Part shown: one piece after another, positions 49,001 through 59,182 of the stretch
Layout: each line of letters starts with the position of its first letter
How positions within the stretch are numbered: the stretch's first letter is position 1
Assembly (NCBI GenBank): GCA_037179335.1
Contig: JAKZHN010000008.1
Span: 310,001-374,000, forward strand
From: Cyclaneusma minus
Lineage: Eukaryota; Ascomycota; Leotiomycetes; Marthamycetales; Marthamycetaceae
DNA length: 64,000 nucleotides
Reading direction: 5' to 3'
Notes under the pieces: model-generated
Seen by the model: the letters and a program-made list of their open reading frames with translations, nothing else
What the model was told of the DNA's origin: nothing
The model's database searches: none
Position numbers and translations under genes: made by a program

Positions 49001-51772
49001 CAGTATAGGCAGGATGTCGATCTGCCTTGGACCCCAGTCTCCACATGCCCGTGCCTTGCGGGCCTCCGGCGCATAAGACCACATACTGATACGCGCCGCA
49101 CCCGCACATGGGGTGTGACTCTGGGGTCTAGGCTCCCATGCTGCGCCCTTTCGCCCTGGCTCTTTGACATGGATGCAGCATGACGACTAGTCCTGTGCAA
49201 GTCATATTCGGAGGGGCTTGATGCCCGGTCTGTGGATACCATAATTGCCAAGCTCTTGACATATTGATATTGATCCGCCGGACCGCGCTTGGATTACATA
49301 TCAAACCCAGTATCAGTCGAATCTCAAGTCTCAAGCAACAATATCCTTGCAACGGCACACAATCCACAGATATACTCGATCGAATAACTAGAAAACGCGA
49401 TGTGGCAAACCTGAGCTCGCGAGATGAGGAGAACAAGCTTGAAGAATCTGAAAGTGACTGAACAATCCGCAGTGATGACCGTTCAATATGAGACAACAGA
49501 CATGAAGAAAGCCCATATGCTTGGGAGCGGCTTGATCCAGTGTATCCTGCAGAAATCGAGGGATGAGCCATGCCTTGCATAAACCCCACAGGATGATGGC
49601 TAGCAGGAGAAGACGGCAGTCGCTCATCAGTCATCAAAACTCCATCGAAGTCCCGCGACGCCCTTGCGCAACAGCCACAGGTGCGGCACTTTGACATTCT
49701 GCATGCGTGATAGAACTTCAACGCCTTCCCGCAGCGATGATGCGACATCCCATTGATCGTCGTTGCCGCCGTAAATGCATCTGCAGCGGTCGTCTCAAGT
49801 GAAGTCCCCAGCGGCCAGCAATTTTCGTCTGAAGTGGACCTCCTCGGCAGCCGTCAGTAATGTTGAGAAGACACTCTCTGGTGAGAAGCGGCATACTGCA
49901 TGCTGCGTGCAGAATGGCGGATGCGACATAGCACGGAGTTCATGAGGTCTCTGGTGTGTTGTGAAGAGAAGAGATTGAAGCCTTGACGAAGTTCTGTATC
50001 GCCGGATCAACGGCAGATCATTAATCCGATCCGGCCGATTAGCGTGAAATTCACTGCCTCCTCTCGGCCTCAACTCAATCTTGAATCTTCCCAACATCAC
50101 CATTCATCCATCACCAGTCACCACCACGGTGTTGTCGCCGACGACGTCTGAAATAACGCTGAAGTATCTCTATCACTCCATCCCGATGGATACGGCTACA
50201 GAAATTGCAATCGATGCAGATCGCTATCATTTATTTTCTTATCTTTAGGTTAAGCCTTGTGGCTTGGAGCTTTCACGACTCGAGTAAGCCAGAAAGCCTC
50301 TTCGTCGTCCCGCACAAGCCTTTTCCGCCGTCATTGCTGCAACCTTAAACAACAAGACCTGGACCTTGCATTACGAGGCTGTAGCTTCATCTGCTCTTCA
50401 GCCTGGAACTGCCTGGGTCTATCTTTGTACGCATGTACCGGAAGATGGTACGCCGTCCTTAGCCATCGTCGCTTCATCCCGAGTGGCGATGATGGTGAGG
50501 CTGTGAGTCTATGAATTCTTGAATTCTTGAAGGCTCCATAATGCTGATTCTCATGTGTTCTTTAGAAAGCGCTCAATATGGAAGTTGCTTCTGCCTCCTC
50601 TTTCGGTCCGTTTGTGTTCAAGTTTGTCTCACCTTGCCGGCATGCATCCCGATAGGCTTCAAATCAGCCGTTGGTGAAGCGAGAAACCCAGAACCATGGA
50701 AAGCCTCTTTGGCTATTTAGCCTGCTGGCATTTGAGGCATGCGTGACCCTCTGCCGCCATGATGACTTGTCATTCCATACGGGAGAATACTCTATGGAGA
50801 ATTGGACATCTATACGATTCATATTGCCATACTACTCGAGTAGATGGCGTACTGTCTGATTAAGGTTGCACTAGCAGTCCGCGGATGGGCAGCCTCCCGG
50901 CGATTTAGCATTTTGGGCACTGCCAGAGGCTAATGAGCCAATTATGAGTGCCGCTTGTCAAACTTCGTACGTGAAATTAAGGCAATCGTCGCCCTATACC
51001 GGGTATCAAAATACCCATGGCCACATAGTGCCCTTTTGAGCTTTGTAGGTTACAATACGTCCAAATGAAGTCTGCAGACGGGAGCAGTGACGAGGTAGGT
51101 TGGTCTGTTTCTGGAGAAATTCACCCAAGTAATTCGTATTGCCTTGCCGTCGTCTGCTATTCTGGGAGCCTCAATTGCTCCGCCGTGCGTCAAGTTCCGT
51201 CGTCCAAAATACTCCTGTCAACTCCACTGTTAATTCTTGATAACCGTATTGTCTCTCGGCATTTGAATCACTCGCCGGACAACAATACCCCGTCGGCTTC
51301 TTGTTGTTCTTGCTGCCTCGAGGTATTCGTGTTTCCTCTTGGTTTCCGTATTTCTGCACACTCCCCACTCAAACGACATCATCGCCAAAACATGAGCTCT
51401 GGAAGGGAGGAATAAAGCCTTCCTTCTTTTCCTTCCTGCAACCTCTCTTCCAAACTCGCTGCCACCTATCAAAACGACAACTCCATTACCCTCGAAAGCA
51501 TCGCCGCGCCTGCCTGCTGCGCTCAACAGGAGCTTCTGAATCGCCTCAATCAAGAGCTAGTCAGGCCAAACCACCACGACTCAGAAAAGCGCGACCATCA
51601 AACACCTGCGCTGCGCGCAACCAGATCACCAAGCACGAGGAAGTGATCGAGCTTCTCAAGGCCGACGAGAACAAGTCCAACGGTGTCTTTAAATACCGTT
51701 CCCATCACCTTGGACCTGCTCTTGAAATACTTTCAACCTCCTCGTGACAACAACTTCCTCTGGACAAACACC
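46010..51772. other. Long gene-poor region between divergently placed genes
   Basis: About 5.8 kb of normal composition. I found only short overlapping open frames that resemble no family. The longest, 206 codons at 49128-49748 on the minus strand, has no domain-like pattern. The only clear structure is the perfect hairpin at 46751-46813. The last ~700 bp should hold the promoter and leader of the ferric reductase-like gene. A non-coding RNA or fast-evolving intron-rich gene cannot be excluded. Confidence 0.5.
46751..46813. repeat. Perfect 22-bp inverted repeat, 19-nt loop
   Basis: The left arm 46751-46772 begins GCGAGGGGGCCCTCTAG. The right arm 46792-46813 is its exact reverse complement. 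Pairing stops abruptly outside. The arms are GC-rich and contain GGGCCC, so a transcript would form a very stable hairpin. Confidence 0.95.
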
Positions 51773-53746
51773 ATGGAGTCAACTACCTACAACAACAAGA
51801 CGGCCGAAATCCTGCCCTACACGACTGGGCTCACTGGTGTCAACCTGCACGTCAACGACATCACAACCTGGGTGCTATGGGGCACTATAGGATTCATTCT
51901 TCTTCTTGTTCTCTCCGTGCGGCTGGTCCGAGCCAGTCACGCATACATTCGATTGCTCACAACACTCAACTCCAGCCGACGAGACCAAAGATACTGGACA
52001 TACGATGGGGGAATCTGGGCTCGAGTGCGCGAGCACTTTGTCAGCGCTCCTCTGATCCACAAACGCCATCACCGCGAGTTCCAGCTCTCCATCGCTCACA
52101 ATGTTGGCACCCTTCCAGGACGACCTCATACCCTCTTCCTGGCCCTCTATGTCATCAGCCAGATCGTCTTCTGCCTTCTACTCGACTACCGTACTAAGCC
52201 CCATGCCGCCATCCTTGCTGAAATCCGAGGACGATCAGGTCACCTGGCCGTCATCAACATGGTCTTCCTGTTCCTCTTCGCAACCCGCAACAACCCGCTC
52301 ATCAGCATCCTGGGCATTCCCTTCGACACCTTCAACTTGTTCCACCGCTGGATCGGCCGCATCATTATCCTCGAGTCCATCGTGCACGTGTTTATCTGGG
52401 GCGTCAACAAATATAATGCCCTGGGCATGGATGGCATCACCTTCGCCCTACGCACCGACAGATTTGTGCAATACGGCCTGATCTCCGCCATCTGCATGGT
52501 GCTCCTGCTCCTGCAAAGCCCTTCAGCCATCCGCCACGCATTCTACGAAACCTTCCTGCACGTCCACCAGTTTCTAGCCTGCGTAGCATTCATCGGCATC
52601 CTCCTTCACGCACTCAACCAGTCGCTCCCCCAACTTCCCTGGATCATCCTCATCATGAGCATCTGGATCCTCGAGCGCTGCACTCGTATTGGCCGCATCT
52701 TGTGGTACAATGTTTCTCGCCGCGAAGGCATCACAAAAGTGCACGTCACAGCCCTCGAAGGCGGTGCCTGTCGCGTCACTTTCAATATCAAGAGAGGCTT
52801 CACCAAGAGCCCAGGAACACATATCTACGCCTACATTCCCGCCGTGTCTTTCTGGATGAGCCATCCCTTCAGCGTCGCCTGGGTCTCTACTCCTTCTCTT
52901 GATGACGACCTCGCTACCCTTGTCGACAGCAAAGACAGTAATTTGTTTGAGATGCTTCCGCTTCCTACTACCTCCCACCGTGGTACCAAGAAAGCTGCCA
53001 CGTTTCTAGGCTTGGATGTTGAGAAAGGCTTTGACAAGTATGCCACTCCAAGATTTGCGAGGGCTGCTAATGCGGCGCTGTATTCGAGTAGCTCGTCGAG
53101 AGCACATGCTCAGGTCTCGTGTGTTCTTGCTCAACGCACCGGCATGACACGCACGCTGTACAATCTTGCGAACGCGAGTCCGACGAAAAGTATTACGCTG
53201 AGAGGAGCAATCGAAGGACCTTACGGTGCTGGTGCGGCACAGGATCTGAGGAGTTATGGCACGGTTGTGTTATTTGCGGGCGGTGTGGGAATCACGTGTA
53301 TCCTCAGCTACCTGCGCTGTATCGTCGACGAACACCGTGCACGCACGAGCTCGACGCGCAAAGTCGTGTTGGTGTGGAGTGTACGCAGTGCAGCCATGTT
53401 GGAATGGGTTCGACCATGGCTCGAACAATTGCTACTCGAGCATGCACGATGCGAAGAAGGTGGAAGCGGGGAGGATGGGATGGGGTTGGAGATCAAAGTG
53501 CTGTTGTATGTGACGCAGAAAGTATCAGAACATTCTGCGAAGACAGAAGATTGGTATGGCGGTGTTGTGCACTTTGGCCGTCCGAACATTGCAGAGTTGG
53601 TGAATAAGGAGTTTGAAGAGAGGGTGGGGGCAGTGAGTGTGGGGGTTTGTGGACCGGGCGGGTTGGCGGATGATGTTAGGTGTGTGACGAGGGGGGTTAT
53701 GTGCAAGGGACGGGTGGATTTCTGGGAGGAGGGGTTTACGTGGTGA
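51773..53746 (+). CDS. Ferric reductase / NADPH oxidase-type transmembrane oxidoreductase
   Basis: Seen: one exon, 657 residues. The ATG at 51773 has an ideal context (ACACCATGG) and is preferred over non-ATG starts upstream. An N-terminal span (TTWVLWGTIGFILLLVLSVRLV) is followed by a cluster of about six further spans to about residue 305. Heme-binding His pairs are H191/H205 and H265/H279, each 14 apart, as in the bis-heme ferric reductase domain. The FAD motif HPFSVA starts at H364. GPYG (482-485), GGVGIT and the final CGPGG (626-630) are the NAD(P)H-binding motifs. Known: such enzymes move electrons from cytosolic NADPH through FAD and two hemes across the plasma membrane to iron or copper chelates. 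Odd: no adjacent multicopper oxidase or iron permease gene. Assignment to iron rather than another acceptor is by family only. Confidence 0.92.
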   Translation: MESTTYNNKTAEILPYTTGLTGVNLHVNDITTWVLWGTIGFILLLVLSVRLVRASHAYIRLLTTLNSSRRDQRYWTYDGGIWARVREHFVSAPLIHKRHHREFQLSIAHNVGTLPGRPHTLFLALYVISQIVFCLLLDYRTKPHAAILAEIRGRSGHLAVINMVFLFLFATRNNPLISILGIPFDTFNLFHRWIGRIIILESIVHVFIWGVNKYNALGMDGITFALRTDRFVQYGLISAICMVLLLLQSPSAIRHAFYETFLHVHQFLACVAFIGILLHALNQSLPQLPWIILIMSIWILERCTRIGRILWYNVSRREGITKVHVTALEGGACRVTFNIKRGFTKSPGTHIYAYIPAVSFWMSHPFSVAWVSTPSLDDDLATLVDSKDSNLFEMLPLPTTSHRGTKKAATFLGLDVEKGFDKYATPRFARAANAALYSSSSSRAHAQVSCVLAQRTGMTRTLYNLANASPTKSITLRGAIEGPYGAGAAQDLRSYGTVVLFAGGVGITCILSYLRCIVDEHRARTSSTRKVVLVWSVRSAAMLEWVRPWLEQLLLEHARCEEGGSGEDGMGLEIKVLLYVTQKVSEHSAKTEDWYGGVVHFGRPNIAELVNKEFEERVGAVSVGVCGPGGLADDVRCVTRGVMCKGRVDFWEEGFTW

Positions 53747-54507
53747 TTTGGGAAGTCTATATACCCGGACACCAGGGCGATGGGAAAAATGTTAAAAGGG
53801 GTGATGGAGAGGTTGTTTGTCCTTGAAACTTGAAGGACTTTTCCTGTTACTTAGCGAGCACTGGGTGTTGGGTGGCGTTTGCCTGCTAGCTGCACGGCTG
53901 GATGGATGTTCTGGCATTGGGAGTACAGGCGCAGGTACACCTTACTTGTCTTGGGAAGACCTGATGGTGTTTTGCTGATGATAGAATCAGTCATTAGATG
54001 AGTCGTACGATAACAAAACGAGAAAATTCACAATCCACACGAACTCCTGACTTGCAAAACAAAGAAGGTGAAAGACCGTGTTCACAGTCGACTGGCCGGA
54101 CCAGAATGTCCCAGACTATCGAGGAAAGCTATCGACAGAGCTCACAAGCACCCAAGAGGTACTCACTCCACTATATCAAGAGACCTCTGTCACCTCAGAA
54201 GTTCCTTGTCGTTTCGCCCACGGCCGCTCCCTTGGACCCTTTGTTAGCGATCCGCATATAAGAGCAGATCCGTTTTTTTTTTAAAAAAAAAACCTTAACT
54301 CATCTATTACACCCACCACTGTTTCCAAAGCCAGGCATGTTATACATCAATATACGCCAAATCTTTCGCTCTATCCGCCTATACTATTTTCAAGTCCCGA
54401 AAATCCACTTTCAAAAATCACTCCTCCGTCGGTCGATGTGCGACAAAACTTCGAAAGGGTCGGTCCACTGGGCAAAATCACGTGACCGCGCTTAAATTTT
54501 GGCGAAA
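53747..54507. other. Intergenic region with an AT palindrome and a shared repeat
   Basis: No gene seen. A run of T followed by a run of A (about 54272-54292) makes a 20-bp self-complementary stretch. Positions about 54376-54507 are the inverted counterpart of the sequence that follows the small element at 41.1 kb, including GTCGATGTGCGACAAAAC at 54432-54449. Confidence 0.6.
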
Positions 54508-54662
54508 GTTTTGTTGCACGTCGGCTTTAGGCACCCTTCAGGGCATGCTGTCCCCTGAAGGCCCCTTGAATCCCCCAAGGGCTTGATCCTGCAGGCATTT
54601 ATGGTGCTGAAGCTCCCCTGTAGCGATTGCCGCTGCAGCCTAAAGTCGACGTGCAACAAAAC
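54508..54662. mobile_element. Small inverted-repeat element (MITE), copy 2
   Basis: 155 bp with 25-bp terminal inverted repeats at 54508-54532 and 54638-54662. Inverted relative to the copy at 40992-41145, sharing landmarks GGGAGCTTCAGC and CAGCATGCCCTGAAGGG. Confidence 0.7.
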
Positions 54663-55186
54663 ATGAAAGCCGCCAAGCGAACCCCTGATGACCATTGACC
54701 CTTCGCCAGTAGCAATAGCCTTTTGCATTTGGGTGCGATCTTTACTCGTCCTTTCCTTGTGTACACATTCATTAGTGTCAACCATGGGGTCTGGCTTCAA
54801 GATTCGGATTTGTAAGTTGTTGGCTTATGAAATATGGCTTACGCATGGTGTAGGAGGGTGGGATGAGCATATGCAGCCAGTCTTTGGGATGAACACATGC
54901 AGACAGCCTTTGTGATGAGTATGCAGCCACAACATACGCAATCGCACGTGCTATTGGGAGACTGGGTCACAGGTGTGAAGGACCTTGTTCGATTCAGGCA
55001 TTGTTTGGTACGTGATAATCAGGAAATAGCAGTTCTAGATTTGTGTTCAAGGAGAAAGAAAATCCTTTATCGCAGAACTCCAGGTTACTCACAAGCATCG
55101 AGCTTGATTGCTCAACGCAGCCCTTTTTCTAATTCTCTGCATCGGAGTCTTCGGAAAGGTCGATAAGCTCGGCCTCCCGAAACACA
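54663..55186. other. Intergenic region without visible gene
   Basis: Only short open frames. It borders the 3' end of the SDR fusion gene. Nothing recognised. Confidence 0.5.
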
Positions 55187-56540
55187 CTATGTATACTCAG
55201 GGGCAGATTCCTTCTTATACATCCACTCCCAATTCTGCTGCTTGGGTTCTTCTACGAGTGCCAGATACACCTTGGCTCTTGCGCTGGCACTCAGGGGCGC
55301 CGCTCGCCGCTGTATCTCGGTCGTATAATAGAAACTTGTCCCGTTAGTCTGGGTGTTTGAGTGTTTGGCTGTTTCTCTTACTTATAGCCGGAGTCTTTGT
55401 ATTTCATCTCCATATCTCTTATATAGGAGGCCATGGCAGCCTTGCTCGCCCCAAGATGCACGTCAAACGGACTGCGGCATTCGGTGAGCTTGTCTCCTGT
55501 GTAGAAAAAGGTCTTCAGCGTGGAATGTGGTAGCTCTTCCCAGCCTTTGACAGTTTGCTGTAGAGCGCTCACGGCAGACATCACGTTGATGTTGAACAGT
55601 GGCTGCACTTTGCTCCGATCGTATTTCCCCAGTGGATCGTCTTCGGGGATACCTGACTTGTTACTACCTGGCTACGATTAATCTTTCAGCGTTCCAGTAA
55701 GGTACGAAGAGGCTTACGATTGTACACCACTATGGTTGGTGGACTCCACTGTCTCTTCACTTCCTCGAAGATTCCTTTGACAGCAGAGTCGTCCAAAAGG
55801 TCACTTTGGAGCTCCAAGCGCCCAGAAGCGTTGATCCCGTTCCCGCAAATCATCATCGACACGGCTATCTTGAAACCCTTGGGCACAAAGAGAGATTCTA
55901 TCTCTTTGATAAGATTCGGGTTGGCGCCAAGGACCAAGATGACCGGTGGTGCTGTGAAAGATGGCCTTTGGTCACAGGGATTGCGGCTGGAAGAGGTTGT
56001 TGGTGATGGTCTTTGGTTGTTGGGATCGTGGTGGGAAGCGGAAGGGCCCGTGTGGGAAGAAGAGCATGACTCTTGAGCTTCCTGCTCGCGTTGCCGAGCC
56101 TTTCCATATTTGCGCTCTAGTCGTCGGATGTGTCTCTTTATCTCGTTTTCTTCCCCCTCGCGATCTGAGATGTTGTCATCGTATTCGATGGAAGCCAGCG
56201 TGGTGCGTGCGAGCATTAAATCTTGCTTGAGGTCGGACGAGGATTCGAAGACTGTATCATGTGAGGCTTGCGAGACCGGTGAAGATGGAAGGGGGACTGG
56301 AGCCAAGTGAGGTGAGGCGATTGGAAGCACGGCAGTGGGGTGGGAGGTAGGATGAGGCGAGGGAGTGGGAAATGCAGCCGCGGGGACCGGGGCCGTGGGA
56401 GGTGAGGGGATGTGGATCTGGGTATACCCTACTTGACGCCTAGGAAATGTCAAAAGTAAGAATCGACATAGAAATATGAACTGGAAAATCTTACTCCCGC
56501 CGAAATACCTCAGCTTCCTCATCCCTATTTCAATCAGCAA
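55187..56540 (-). CDS. Coiled-coil / short-chain dehydrogenase-like fusion protein
   Basis: Seen: the last three exons are clear: an exon ending at 55718, then 55652-55382 and 55334-55187, with introns at 55717-55653 and 55381-55335. From the ATG at 56522 this gives 407 residues. The 5' end is unsure. A mini-exon 56524-56495 with an intron to 56440 would instead give a Glu/Arg-rich start and needs a further upstream exon. The N-terminal ~100 residues are Pro/Ser-rich. A charged coiled coil follows (EGEENEIKRHIRRLERKY). The C-terminal ~190 residues have SDR features: VILVLGANPNL near the nucleotide fold, a VVYN strand, FNINVMSAV and GASKAAMASYI. Odd: the glycine-rich turn is degenerate, and the YxxxK Tyr is replaced (LGASK). 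Inferred: an SDR-fold protein that may bind but not reduce. It could be two genes misjoined, but no stop or Met separates the parts. Confidence 0.6.
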
Positions 56541-57712
56541 GCAGTGACTACATTCGAAGGCATCAATACCGTACCGACGCAGTCTTCCGGGTACCCTTTG
56601 GGGGTTATGGACGTGGTTTATTTTGAGATGGCGCTGTGCTTTATTGGTACTATGGCATCACTACCAGCAAAGAGTATGTCTCATCGACTTACAGTTTGGA
56701 CGTGCTTTCGTAATGCCACCGCAAATGCAGGATTCACTCTATTACAATACCCACACCATTGTTCGCACGGCTGTAATATTTTAGCTTTTGTTCAGATTCA
56801 TCGTCGAAAGCACCGAGATGACTTGCCCAGATGTCCAGATCACATGTGTCTTGGGCAGGCCATGGGTGATTATGGCCCCTGGAACACCGCGGCATGTTGA
56901 TCGAGAGGAACGTAAATGTTGAGTAGCGGTCCGATTAAACAGGCTTTAGTATAAAGCACTCCGGGGAATGATGTGAATAGCAGATGTAGCAAGGCTAGAG
57001 GAGATGTGCGAAGCAGCAAAACGTATGCCGAACAATGGCGTCAAAAAGGGTTGACTGAAGATTGTGTTTGTTGACGTTAGTACAGCTTGCGTTGGCAAGA
57101 CAGTTTCATTTGGAACAATCCCTGCTGTACAGGCAGTGACAACGGGAAACGTAGGAAATGATTGATGCAAATGTACGCAAAGAAGACTTTGGGATAGGCT
57201 GAAATGGTACACTGGAGGTCAAAGGGGGAATGGTGCCGCGACGAAATGTGCGCGCTAGAACGGAGATACAACGTGCACTGCACATAATTGAGAAGGTGAA
57301 AGAATTTGCACAGACGAGAAAAATTGGCGTAAACTCACCGGCAGTCAATTTGGATGCAAGCGTAATTTGGTAGTATAAATTGATGCTAATGTTGTGGCGG
57401 CGAGATGGCGACGACGAGGTGGTGGTGGCGATATGACGATGGCGGGGAGCGGACGACAATGAGTCAGCGACGTAGCACGCCTAGCGAGAACACCGAAGAA
57501 ACCAGAAATGGCAGCAAGGGCGGGCAGAACATAGAGATAGTAACTGAGACATGAACTCGATTATGACTTCGTGACGGTGAGGTCTGGTCGACACGAGGCG
57601 GGGATGATCCGGGGCAGACTCGGAGAGTGAAAAAGGAAGGAAGGAAGGAAGGGAAGCAGGAGGGTGGGAGAGAGACCTCTTATGGTGCCAACATAGGAAG
57701 CTAACTTACACG

Positions 57713-57756
57713 TAGGGTTTGAGACCCTCCTTGGCATTCTGGGGCCTGAGGCAGCT
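57713..57756. repeat. 45-bp direct repeat, copy 1
   Basis: Begins TAGGGTTTGAGACCCTCC and ends GCCTGAGGCAGCT. The core GGGTTTGAGACCC is a short inverted repeat. The match at 58082-58126 differs at a few bases. Confidence 0.8.
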
Positions 57757-58081
57757 CTGTATAGCATTTTAAGGCTTCAAAAGTTTTGGCTACTTGTTTG
57801 GCAAAAGCTCGGCTACCTGGCGGGAAATTTTGCATGCCTGGAAGAACTAGTTGTTTCGCCCCAACTGGTTGCCGATTCTCAACTGGTTGACAACTTGATT
57901 GGCAACAATCGCTGGCTCATGGGCCATGATATTGTTCGGGGATGGCTTTGCAAGATCATTCTGACGAGCGTCGAGATCAACCTCGTGATTGGGAAGACGA
58001 GAGAAAAGGAAGGAAGGAAGAGGAGGAGGGAAGGGTAGGGAACGGGCGAAGGATTTTCCTCGGTGCGAAGGCAGGCTGAAC

Positions 58082-58126
58082 TAGGGTTTGAGACCCTCCT
58101 TGGCATTTTTGGTGCCTGAGGCAGCT
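58082..58126. repeat. 45-bp direct repeat, copy 2
   Basis: Same core as copy 1, followed directly by TATATAAGG, where copy 1 has TGTATAGC. Confidence 0.8.
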
Positions 58127-58186
58127 ATATAAGGCCTAGATGAAAATTTTTGGCTTTTTTGAAGTCTCGTTGGAAATTTACTAACG

Positions 58187-58350
58187 AGTAAATTTACTTA
58201 ATTACGAGTAGATTTACGCGTAGATCTACTTGATTTCGAGTAAATTTACTTTATTTCGAGTAGATTTACTTGATTTCGAGTAGATTTACTTGCTTACAAA
58301 TAAATTTACATATTTACGAGTAAATTTACCTACTAATAAGCAAATTTGCC
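58187..58350. repeat. Phased array of nine palindromic 12-mers at 20-bp spacing
   Basis: Cores of the type AGTAAATTTACT, itself a perfect palindrome, start at 58187, 58207, 58219, 58239, 58259, 58279, 58299, 58319 and 58339. Spacing is 20 bp except one 12-bp step. Variants include GTAGATCTAC and GCAAATTTGC, where changes on both arms keep the palindrome. Spacers are ATTACG, ATTTCG and similar. No coding frame. Confidence 0.9.
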
Positions 58351-59182
58351 TACTAGCATATAACTTTAACATACTACTTAATGATCTCGCTGGCAAAAGG
58401 CGCTGTAATACGGCTTATATTGTCGTTCATAGACCCTTAGTTTTCAATGTATCCAAAGCACATGCCCCGGCTCTAGAGTGATTTGAATTTCCCCTATCAC
58501 TCCAGAACACATTTGGGACGGGGTAAGCAAGGCCAGTAAGAATATTATACAGAAATGAATAGTTTTACAAACTAGGTAGTTAAGCGTGGAATTAAAAGCG
58601 AGGTCAGTTCATAGTTTTCAAGTTACGATGAAGCTGAATTTAGTAAAGTCCAACTTAAACTTGAGATTCCATTGTTGGTATCAAAAGGGTAGAACGAAGT
58701 GATCACTTAAAGAGTAATTAACGAAGGTTGCAGGCAATCGAGTGTATTCATGGTTAATTCTAGTCTATGGAGAGCTCCCTACCATCGCGTAGATATACCC
58801 ATGGCTAGCGTGGTGACCTGAGGCCCTCAGGGGTAGCCATGGTGGTCATGATCAGGGAGAGGCGCACGGGCCACCCTGACCTTGGACTCGGTGTTGCAAC
58901 GTCCATAGAAACTATGTAAAACTTCTGCTGACTGCTCCCAACTCCATAAGACATATAGCAATATATAATCACAGAAAACTTAGGTAGATAAGCGTGCACA
59001 TTCGTGTGTAACACGAGGATCCCGGATGTCGAGTACAAAGAAAGTTGCTACCATGTTGGGTGGTGCTTATTGACAAGGACCCAGGAAGCCAAGACAAAGG
59101 ACGGCGGAACGCCGCCAGAACGCAAGCATCCTTTTCTCGCCAGCCGAAACTAATTCTTTCTTCGACTTCTCAAGGTCAAGTA
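58351..59182. other. Intergenic region upstream of the repeat-rich membrane protein
   Basis: No gene or repeat recognised. Moderately AT-rich to about 58760, then normal. The open frame that runs into the next gene from 59045 is probably leader sequence. Confidence 0.5.

Larger units (their letters stand above)
56541..58186. other. Gene-poor region with two copies of a 45-bp element
   Basis: No convincing gene. A direct repeat lies at 57713-57756 and 58082-58126. Each copy is preceded by purine-rich GGAAGGAAGG runs (about 57630-57660 and 58005-58035), so the duplicated unit may extend to about 150 bp. Confidence 0.55.

Noticed and set aside
49128..49748. 206-codon open frame on the minus strand as a gene
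   Set aside because: No domain-like pattern, signal peptide or membrane segment, and nothing in the surrounding sequence supports it. Length alone is weak evidence.
51683..51772. Upstream extension of the ferric reductase-like protein
   Set aside because: The longer frame begins at GTG and lacks a start context, whereas the ATG at 51773 has a strong one.
58187..58350. CRISPR-like array
   Set aside because: Units are 20 bp in total with no unique spacers. The host is a eukaryote and no cas genes are present. It is a palindromic minisatellite.
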